Positions 55,873-64,000 of a stretch of 64,000 nucleotides of DNA are shown piece by piece. Made by a program: the position numbers and the translations under genes. The stretch's first letter is position 1, and the number at the start of each line of letters is the position of its first letter. The stretch comes from Batillaria attramentaria (lineage: Eukaryota > Mollusca > Gastropoda > Batillariidae), in assembly GCA_018292915.2 (NCBI GenBank), contig JACVVK020000218.1, forward strand, positions 263,501 to 327,500. The letters are read 5' to 3'. Below the pieces are notes generated by a model. That model saw only the letters and a list, made by a program, of their open reading frames with translations. It was not told the DNA's origin and made no database searches.

Positions 55873-56275
55873 TGCACGAGGCATCAAAATGCGTATATAT
55901 TCCCTATTAACCTCAGGCAGCATAGTCACCCCTAAAAATGCTTCAATCTATAAAGAAAAATGACCATGCACAGACCATTCAGGGGCACGGACCTGACAGG
56001 AGTTTGAAATAACTTGAATGTCTCCTTTCCGCTCAGGTCTCACTCGAGTAATGCCAGACTACTTTCTGTTTAGGCCAGGGGGAAATCTGCTTCACCCAAA
56101 TCCACTGGCTGCGGCCTCACCTCTGCTTGCCATGTGCGCAAACTGCCCCAGCTTCACTGCTGTTGCAGACCCCTGGCATGCACCTTGCCCAGCAAGTACA
56201 AAAAGCACGAAACTTGATCACGCGTTTTTCGTGACAACAATATTCACTCCACAACACTCGCCAAACAACATCCTT
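55873..56275 (+). repeat. Dispersed repeat family X, copy B
   Basis: Homologous to 31000-31405 in the same orientation (see that entry for shared blocks). A 131-aa plus frame (56018-56413) overlaps its right half, but it has no counterpart frame in copy A, so it is probably not coding. Confidence 0.8.
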
Positions 56276-57048
56276 CAATTGAACGCTGCACTTAACCCCG
56301 GGGTCAATTTGTCTTATTACGCCCGCATTGCGATCTTGCGACCAACAGAAGTTGCTAGAGTCAGTATTGCTCAGCTAAAAGGACCGGTCCGTCACTCGCT
56401 TAACATTCGCTAGTGCAACCACTACAACAACATCGACATCATCACAGCACGACAACCACCACAGACATCAGAGACTTTTCAGTTTAGCTACAGACGCCGG
56501 CATCCTACAACATTAATTACTTTGCAAACTGGATGACCGCTGCGTCCTGACCCTCACTGAATATTCATGAAAACTGCCAGGACAACTCACAGTCAAATTA
56601 ATATCGCGCTCAACACGTCAGTGAGCGGACGAGGGCAAGAGGGATTTATTTCAATATAACACCCTGACTAGGAACACAACCGCATGGGTATGCTATGACA
56701 GATGCCGTCAGATGTAAAGGTCAGCGCACGGTTTGTATACAATATAATATTGACTGGTGATTCTTCTTGTTGTATGCTCACAACCTTAAAGGCACTTGTA
56801 TGTGGCACTGTTCATTCGGGCTGACCGTCAGGGGTTCTCTCCGGGTACTTTGGCTTCCCTCCCCCCCCACCCCCACCCTATGCTTTGGAAACGTTCCGCC
56901 ACAAAATTCGAAAATGAATGCAATTCTAGAATTCCAAAACTGAAATTACTGAGCTAGCCCTTCGACACACGTGACTGTTATGTGTTCATTTTCAGTGTCT
57001 GAGAAAATGTGTGTGATTCACGTGCGCGTGTTGGGTTTAGTTCGCGGC
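56276..57048. other. Unique intergenic DNA
   Basis: Short C-rich run near 56861-56877; no gene. Confidence 0.4.
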
Positions 57049-57091
57049 GCTTTGAGCCAAACATGTGGGATAAAGCGCTTATATTAATACG

Positions 57092-57125
<34 letters not shown>

Positions 57126-57126
57126 A
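57049..57126 (+). mobile_element. LINE/SINE 3' tail fragment
   Basis: GCGGCGCTTTGAGCC then GATAAAGCGCTTATATTAATA and an ATC repeat (57091-57125). Typical LINE-like terminus without coding part. Confidence 0.5.
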
Positions 57127-58099
57127 TACAGCAGTCAGTGAATAAAGCATGTTTTTGGTTTACATGTTAATTAAACCCGATTATTGGCCCGTACGTCAGT
57201 AGTGGAAACAATCACCGGTTGCTCGATATAGAGACAAACAAAAAGAACGTGTAAACTGAACCGAATTTCGGTCGATTTCACCAATGCAGAATCTGCCAAA
57301 TACATGCAGTTTGTTCATAATCAGCTTAGTAAAAGGCGACCATGATGGTGAAGCGGGAAAGATGAGGTACGAAACAGAATAATATGCTTATGTACAGTTT
57401 GTCGTCTGCTCCGTTCAGTATTTCACTGGGTAACGATGGGGGTGGTCACAATGGTAGTGGGTGCTGACTGACAATATAATTATTATTGACGAAATAATAC
57501 GAATGATAGAAAAATGTGGAAAAGGGAGATGTGGGCTGGTGGGTGTGAGGAGCGCGACAAGTTTCCCTTTCCTTCCTCCATTTTGCTGGATTTGTTTCGG
57601 GTCACAAAACGCAGCATCAGTTCGCTTCTTTAACTTCTTTCCTCACAAATTGAATCTGTTCCCATTTCCCCACGACTTTCTTCTGTGCGTATGACCAGAC
57701 CGCCTGTCTCCCGGGGCAGCCCATTCACACCGCCCCAATCCCACAATGCACCGCTCTGACCTTGTTGACACGAAGGCGGGAAAGTCCCATGAAGGCGACA
57801 CAAAATTTCCAGACAAAATCAAATGACAGCACATACATGTGGTCACATTCTGACCCTATTCACAGTCTGAATGGCTTTTGCCGGCGGCTTACAATGGGAG
57901 AGACGATTTCCTCCAGTGCTGGGAGCGAGTATTTACATGTTTGGTCCGGGGAGGGGAGAGAGTGTGTTCGGTCTGCACGTCCTGCCCGTAATACCACACG
58001 TCACACATCTTCCTCCGGACTTTGGGCACTCTGATCAATGATGGACAAAACCACGTCACGAACCCCTCAGTCCTCAGCTGGAAACGAGTGTGTTCTATG
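57127..58099. other. Unique intergenic DNA
   Basis: Nothing recognised. Confidence 0.4.

Positions 58100-58157
<58 letters not shown>
58100..58157. repeat. (GT)n microsatellite
   Basis: About 29 GT units. Confidence 0.97.
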
Positions 58158-58163
<6 letters not shown>

Positions 58164-58384
58164 TCGATTTTTCTCAGCACAGTCAAACATCAGTCTGTTC
58201 TATCCACTTACCCATAAAGGCAGAGTCAGGCTTTCAGGAGTGAAGTTAGCAGACAGCAGCAGCATGCACACGGCGTCCGCTCAGTTGACCCACACTTCCT
58301 CTGAAACATGACCAGTGTCGGTACATCATTAACATCATTAATATTCATCATGTACGACGTCATCGGAACATCTCAATCGGGAAT

Positions 58385-58470
58385 GGGGGGGGGGGGGGGT
58401 ACTTTTGATGATGATGACGAAAAAGATGATGATGACGACAGTGATGATGATGATGATGCATTTTTATCAG
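58385..58470. repeat. Poly-G then GAT/GAC tract
   Basis: G run of about 15, then GATGATGAC repeats. Confidence 0.93.
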
Positions 58471-58607
58471 ACAGTTGTGCAGATGAATCAAGGACCAGAC
58501 CTGTATGGCCAAAGTGTCCACTCTGTAGTAATACTTATTATTTACTATTATCAATGCAAATGTCCAGTTTCTCTCAAACTATGACTGTTGGTTGTGTGAC
58601 CGCCGAC

Positions 58608-58631
58608 AGTAGAGAGAGAGAGAGAGAGAGA
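58608..58631. repeat. (GA)n microsatellite
   Basis: Short GA repeat. Confidence 0.93.
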
Positions 58632-58995
58632 CGTTACAAAAGGACACGCCAAAAATAATGCAATTTAGACGACAAATCAAGTCTGTCTGCACGACATACC
58701 GCACCACAGACGGCACTACAACTCTGCACCTCGCACTGATTCACAGATAGATCCTGCTCTCAACCTCCTACCCCCCTCCCCCTTCTCTCAGTCTAGCACT
58801 CTACCCCACTGTCTGCTGTTCCGCTAGCACCAAGCCACCCTCTACTACCACTACGACCACCACCACCACCGCCGCCACCACCAGCATTTCTCTCAACCCC
58901 GGAGCGACGTCTGCCAAAGACAATCAGGCAGCTTTGCATGCATGCATACAGACCGACATATTAGTCAAGAGAGATGGCACTACGTAATATGGTCC
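58632..58995. other. Unique DNA with (ACC)n patch
   Basis: ACC/GCC repeat at about 58848-58882; otherwise nothing recognised. Confidence 0.5.
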
Positions 58996-61369
58996 GTACA
59001 CACTCTAGTGCACCACGTACAGTGTCGTATACCACGTACAGTCTGGAACACCACGTACAGTGTCGTATACCACGTACAGTGTCGTATACCACCCACAATC
59101 TGGAACACCACGTACAGTGTCGTATACCACGTACAGTGTCGTATACCACCCACAGTCTGGAACACCACGTACAGTGTCGTATACCACGTACAGTGTCGTA
59201 TACCACGTACAGTCTGGAACACCACGTACAGTGTCGTATACCACGTACAGTCTGGAACACCACGTACAGTGTCGTATACCACGTACAGTGTTGTATACCA
59301 CGTACAGTCTGGAACACCACGTACAGTGTCGTATACCACGTACAGTCTGGAACACCACGTACAGTGTCGTATACCACGTACAATCTGGAACACCACGTAC
59401 AGTGTCGTATACCACGTACAGTCTGGAACACCACGTACAGTGTCGTATACCACGTACAGTGTCGTATACCACGTACAGTCTGGAACACCACGTACAGTGT
59501 CGTATACCACGTACAGTCTGGAACACCACGTACAGTGTCGTATACCACGTACAATCTGGAACACCACGTACAGTGTCGTATACCACGTACAGTCTGGAAC
59601 ACCACGTACAGTGTCATATACCACGTACCATCTGGAACACCACGTACAGTGTCGTATACCACGTACAGTGTCGTATACCACGTACAGTCTGAAACACCAC
59701 GTACAGTGTCGTATTCCACGTACAGTGTCGTATACCACGTACAGTCTGGAACACCACGTACAGTGTCGTATACCACGTACAGTCTGGAACACCACGTACA
59801 GTGTCGTATTCCACGTACAGTGTCGTATACCACGTACAGTCTGGAACACCACGTGCAGTGTCGTATTCCACGTACAGTGTCGTATACCACGTACAGTCTG
59901 GTACACCACGAACAGTGTCGTATTCCACGTACAGTGTCGTATACCACGTACAGTCTGAAACACCACGTACAGTGTCGTATTCCACGTACAGTGTCGTATA
60001 CCACGTACAGTCTGGAACACCACGTACAGTGTCGTATACCACGTACAGTCTGGAACACCACGTACAGTGTCGTATTCCACGTACAGTGTCGTATACCACG
60101 TACAGTCTGGAACACCACGTGCAGTGTCGTATTCCACGTACAGTGTCGTATACCACGTACAGTCTGGTACACCACGAACAGTGTCGTATTCCACGTACAG
60201 TGTCGTATACCACGTACAGTCTGAAACACCACGTACAGTGTCGTATTCCACGTACAGTGTCGTATACCACGTACAGTCTGGAACACCACGTACAGTGTCG
60301 TATACCACGTACAGTCTGGAACACCACGTACAGTCTGGTACACCACGAACAGTGTCGTATACCACGTACAGTCTGGAACACCACGTACAGTGTCGTATTC
60401 CACGTACAGTGTCGTATACCACGTACAGTCTGGTACACCACGAACAGTGTCGTATTCCACGTACAGTGTCGTATACCACGTACAGTCTGGTACACCACGA
60501 ACAGTGTCGTATACCACGTACAGTGTCGTATACCACGTACAGTCTGGTACACCACGAACAGTGTCGTATACCACGTACAGTCTGGTACACCACGAACAGT
60601 GTCGTATACCACGTACAGTGTCGTATACCACGTACAGTCTGGTACACCACGAACAGTGTCGTATACCACGTACAGTCTGGTACACCACGAACAGTGTCGT
60701 ATACCACGTACAGTCTGGAACACCACGTACAGTGTCGTATTCCACGTACAGTGTCGTATACCACGTACAGTCTGGTACACCACGTACAGTGTCGTATACC
60801 ACGTACAGTCTGGAACACCACGTACAGTGTCGTATACCACGTACAGTCTGGCACACCACGTACAGTCTGGAACACCACGTACAGTGTCGTATACCACGTA
60901 CAGTCTGGTACACCACGAACAGTGTCGTATACCACGTACAGTCTGGTACACCACGAACAGTGTCGTATACCACGTACAGTCTGGTACACCACGAACAGTG
61001 TCGTATACCACGTACAGTCTGGAACACCACGTACAGTGTCGTATACCACGTACAGTCTGGTACACCACGAACAGTGTCGTATACCACGTACAGTCTGGTA
61101 CACCACGAACAGTCTGGTACACCACGAACAGTGTCGTATACCACGTACAGTCTGGTACACCACGAACAGTGTCGTATACCACGTACAGTCTGGTACACCA
61201 CGAACAGTCTGGTACACCACGAACAGTGTCGTATACCACGTACAGTCTGGTACACCACGAACAGTGTCGTATACCACGTACAGTCTGGCACACCACGAAC
61301 AGTGTCGTATTCCACGAACAGTGTCGTATACCACGTACAGTCTGGTACACCACGAACAGTCTGGTGTTC
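58996..61369. repeat. 19-bp minisatellite, about 2.4 kb
   Basis: Alternating 19-bp units ACCACGTACAGTGTCGTAT and ACCACGTACAGTCTGGAAC. Variants change along the array: CTGGAAC/CACGTAC on the left, CTGGTAC/CACGAAC dominating from about 60.4 kb rightward. Rare CCCACAGTC/CCCACAATC units occur at the left end. A block with the rare markers CACGTGCAG and CTGAAACACC is present twice, 266 bp (14 units) apart. All six frames are largely open (up to 853 aa), so none is a gene. Confidence 0.98.
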
Positions 61370-61551
61370 CGTCGTCACTTTGTAGAGCGATGAACACAAC
61401 ACATGGCATGGTCTGACCAACTTGTTGCCGGACACTACAACGAGGGAAGCAGGTGTAGTTTGATATGACTGAAACATGGAAAGGAAGCAGTAAGTCTATG
61501 GACGTCATTCGAGGAAAAACAATGACGTCAATCTCTTTCATCTTAAAATCA

Positions 61552-61580
61552 GACTGTACGTGGTGTTCCAGACAGTACGT
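61552..61580 (-). repeat. Inverted fragment of the 19-bp repeat
   Basis: GACTGTACGTGGTGTTCCAG and the bases after it are the reverse complement of array units (CTGGAACACCACGTACAGTC). The fragment lies about 180 bp to the right of the array. Confidence 0.85.
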
Positions 61581-61581
61581 A

Positions 61582-61669
61582 GTGGAGTCGTCTATTATAC
61601 CGAGTGGAGTCGTCTATTATACCGAGTGGAGTCGTCTATTATACCGTGTAGAGTCGTCTATTATACCGA
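61582..61669. repeat. 22-bp tandem repeat, 4 copies
   Basis: Unit GTGGAGTCGTCTATTATACC plus GA. Confidence 0.95.
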
Positions 61670-61691
61670 AAGGATCAACAGGTTCAAAAGG

Positions 61692-61748
61692 CCACACAAC
61701 ATCAGACAACACCATACAACACCAGACAACACCACACAACACCAGACA
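61692..61748. repeat. About 18/21-bp ACACCAGACAAC repeat
   Basis: ACAACACCAGACAACACC units, about 3 copies. Confidence 0.88.
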
Positions 61749-62339
61749 GTCCGCTGAGACCGTACATGCGACTTTTGTCAAGGGGACAGAATGAAAACTA
61801 CAGCCGGACAGCGTCACTTCATTATCGCGATTTTACGAAGATCGTCAAGAAAGATAATCAGATAAATGATGATGTCTAAAGGATTGAAAAAGGGAATCAA
61901 TTTGTTCTGTTATTGGCGTGTGTTGTGTTTAGCTTGGACTTCATGTTCTCCTTCTTTAACTCTGCTTCACTGTACACATACTTGCTGACAAAAAGCACGT
62001 GCTTCACGGCCTCAAGGTGTTCGCGCGGTAAACGTCAAGTAAAAGTCAACTTGTTTAACTCCTAACATTAACTCTTATCATTCGGGCCGGTCGTCGGGGT
62101 TTCTCACTCGTTTAAAAATGTTCAGCTCACTAAAAGCTGAATAACAAAACTTACTAACTGACCCGAATCATCCTACCACGTGATTCGTCATCCACTTGTG
62201 TGCTAACAATGTCCATAAGTTGAGATAGCAGAGTTGCTACTTGGTGTGGGACGCTGTAACACAGTATTATCATCTTGTTCATATGGTCGGTAGCTAGTAC
62301 AACTGTATGTACGTGTGGAAATGAGTGAGTGCGTGAGTA

Positions 62340-62341
<2 letters not shown>
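61749..62341. other. Unique intergenic DNA
   Basis: Nothing recognised. Confidence 0.4.

Positions 62342-62373
<32 letters not shown>
62342..62373. repeat. (GT)n microsatellite
   Basis: About 16 GT units followed by a G-rich run. Confidence 0.95.
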
Positions 62374-62375
<2 letters not shown>

Positions 62376-63860
62376 AAGGAGGGAGGGGGGAGTGGAGTGT
62401 CACAAGAGGATCTTAGCGTACCAGCATATGCATTGAAATGTTCTGAATGCATGCATGATGTCTCTACTGTATGTCTTTATATAATACCATTGATATCTGA
62501 TGCCAAAAGAAGAATATAGAAGAGACAGCACAATTAGCTCTGTATTTTTTTTTTTTACCTTGTCCTCTGAAGCAGGCGGACTGCTCAGCCAAAAGTTCGG
62601 GAGTAAATGTGTTTGGTCTGTTGTTTGCTAAGTGTGTTTCGAGTCTAATGGTATTCTGATCGGAATCTGCGTAAAAGCCAAGCCTCTTCCTCGTCTACAG
62701 CAAAGGCACTGAGCAAGTCATGTTTCAGGGCCAACAGGGAGAAGAGTTCCAGATGCCCTGTGCCCGCAGTGACTGCCTGAGCGCCTCGTGCCCTAGTGCA
62801 AAGGTATCGATAGTTTAGCCCTGGGAGCGACTCCAGCACGGGTAAGGACGGTTTTCCCGCGCTAAGAGTTCACAGTGATGTGAGCATTGCTTTCCACCAC
62901 TTTGCCCTTTTCTGTTTGTGGCTATAATAGCAGCTTCCCTTTCAAGCCACTCATTGCATTCCTTCAGGTCCCCTGCTTACAGGCATGCCAGTATCTGGCG
63001 CAAACCAAACTCCAAAAAAGAAAAGCAGAGAGGGGAGGTCACTCACGCGGAAAGAGACAGCCGAAAATCGATCCCAGGCTGCGCTGTGGCGTGAAGGCCA
63101 GAGAAGCTATTGAAGGACCAGGGTGGGGGAGGCACGGTGCTGGAGAGGGGAGGGGAGGGGGGGGGGACAGGACCGGAGGCTGTCCAGACAAAGCCTGCTG
63201 AGGGCAACTCACACTGACCTTGACCTTCATGGACTTACTGGAACTGGGTACTTCGCTGCACACGTCAAGTGTAGTCGTTTAGCCGGTCCCCAGTGGCCTC
63301 GCCAAAAATTCAAAGGAAACAAACAAGGTTCCCTTCTCAAATTGGAACTACACAAAAACACAGACGCGTCACAGTATCGATGAATGACATCGTAACATAA
63401 AGGAGGTCTGTTGTTAGAAATTCTGGTTAAATATGAAACACAGCAAAACAAGACAGGTACATGTATTAACACGTGATTGCACACTGAAGGTTGCACCAGG
63501 ATTTTTCAGTCTGTGGGTCAGAGATTTCTTTTGGATTTCTAGATCACGTTTTACATTATCCAGCCGAGAACAACAACGGATATCCCAGCTGTTATTGCCA
63601 AAAGCATTACTGCCATTGTGCGGTGACCTTTATTGAAACAAGAAGCCCTCCAATGAGCATAAAAACAAATTCGCTAAAAACACGAGTCTTACGGAAATCT
63701 TCTTTCTTTTTTTTTTTGTTTTTGTTTCATTTCTCTACAGAAATGGAATTCAGCTTGAAGACCCCCTGCAGATTTCGTGGCCAAGTCATGACATGAAATG
63801 ATCTGGATTTCGTCCAATGCGACTCGGTGCGAACACGGGTCACAGAGCCAGTGCGAAAGA
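62374..63860. other. Unique intergenic DNA
   Basis: Poly-T near 62547-62559 and G-rich tract near 63145-63170. A 64-aa minus frame (62839-62645) has protein-like composition (HLELFSLLALKHDLLSAF), but I recognise no family and see no splice context. Confidence 0.4.
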
Positions 63861-64000
63861 GACGGAGTGTACATGATGTGGGGAGTGTATGATGTGGGGA
63901 CGGAGTGTGCATGATGTGGGGACGGAGTGTGCATGACGTGGGGACGGAGTGTGCATGACGTGGGGACGGAGTGTGCCTGATGTGGGGACAGAGTGTACAT
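63861..64000. repeat. 22-bp minisatellite, cut by window end
   Basis: Unit GACGGAGTGTGCATGATGTG plus GG, about 6 copies visible; GATG/GACG variants. It continues beyond the window. Confidence 0.95.

Noticed and set aside
56018..56413. 131-aa frame over dispersed repeat copy B
   Set aside because: The homologous copy A at 31 kb does not keep this frame, so it is unlikely to be coding.
58961..61541. Open reading frames of 838 and 853 aa on the minus strand and 300-530 aa on the plus strand
   Set aside because: They lie inside the 19-bp array and all frames on both strands are open at once; the peptide is a 19-residue period. This is a product of a stop-free repeat unit, not a gene.

Overview
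The window looks like non-coding, repeat-saturated nuclear DNA of a metazoan. A marine mollusc, probably a gastropod, is my best guess, but this is inference. The support is: degenerate TTAGGG repeats (metazoan telomere type), several 5'-truncated non-LTR retrotransposon 3' ends, tRNA-derived SINEs whose 3' bodies contain the word GGACGTT(A/G)A, and very dense CA/GA microsatellites and minisatellites. I see no complete protein-coding gene, no operon structure, no rRNA or functional tRNA gene, and no CRISPR array.

Layout. 0-7 kb holds a SINE (about 1.1-1.26 kb), a 27-bp array (4.0-4.5 kb) and a 48-bp array whose units carry a consensus AP-1 word (5.25-6.77 kb). 7-13.3 kb holds a LINE 3' end on the minus strand (7.13-7.79 kb), a 34-bp array of 29 apparently identical copies (9.23-10.21 kb), and 38-, 24- and 58-bp arrays. 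13.3-20.8 kb holds the large 43/28-bp array (15.2-17.7 kb) and 30-, 40-, 45- and 35-bp arrays. 20.8-28.5 kb holds two LINE 3' ends on the minus strand (21.0-21.7 and 25.65-26.47 kb), interstitial telomere-like DNA (23.4 kb), and 58-, 45-, 48- and 25-bp arrays. 28.5-33.4 kb is the longest stretch with few repeats; it contains one copy of an unnamed dispersed repeat (31.0 kb) and a fold-back element (32.1-32.4 kb). 33.4-45.3 kb holds 20-, 24-, 8-, 60- and 26-bp arrays, a second SINE (41.7 kb) and a LINE 3' end (42.5-42.9 kb). 45.3-58.9 kb holds a third SINE (47.6-47.9 kb), two adjoining LINE copies (50.9-52.1 kb), a 23-bp array, two weak candidate exons (52.8-53.5 kb), the second copy of the unnamed repeat (55.9-56.3 kb) and a LINE-type tail (57.05-57.13 kb). 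58.9-64 kb is dominated by a 19-bp array of about 2.4 kb and ends inside a 22-bp array cut by the window edge.

Adding my array spans, tandem repeats cover about a quarter of the window. Nearly all long open reading frames lie inside these arrays. They are open in several frames on both strands and are by-products of stop-free repeat units, so I do not call them genes. The only protein-like sequence with recognisable homology is the decayed reverse-transcriptase or RNase-H C-terminal coding of LINEs. The notable content is the structure of the arrays: perfect homogeneity, variant polarity, internal duplications and recurring dyad or bZIP-like words. The dispersed families seen by comparing the window with itself are the other point of interest.
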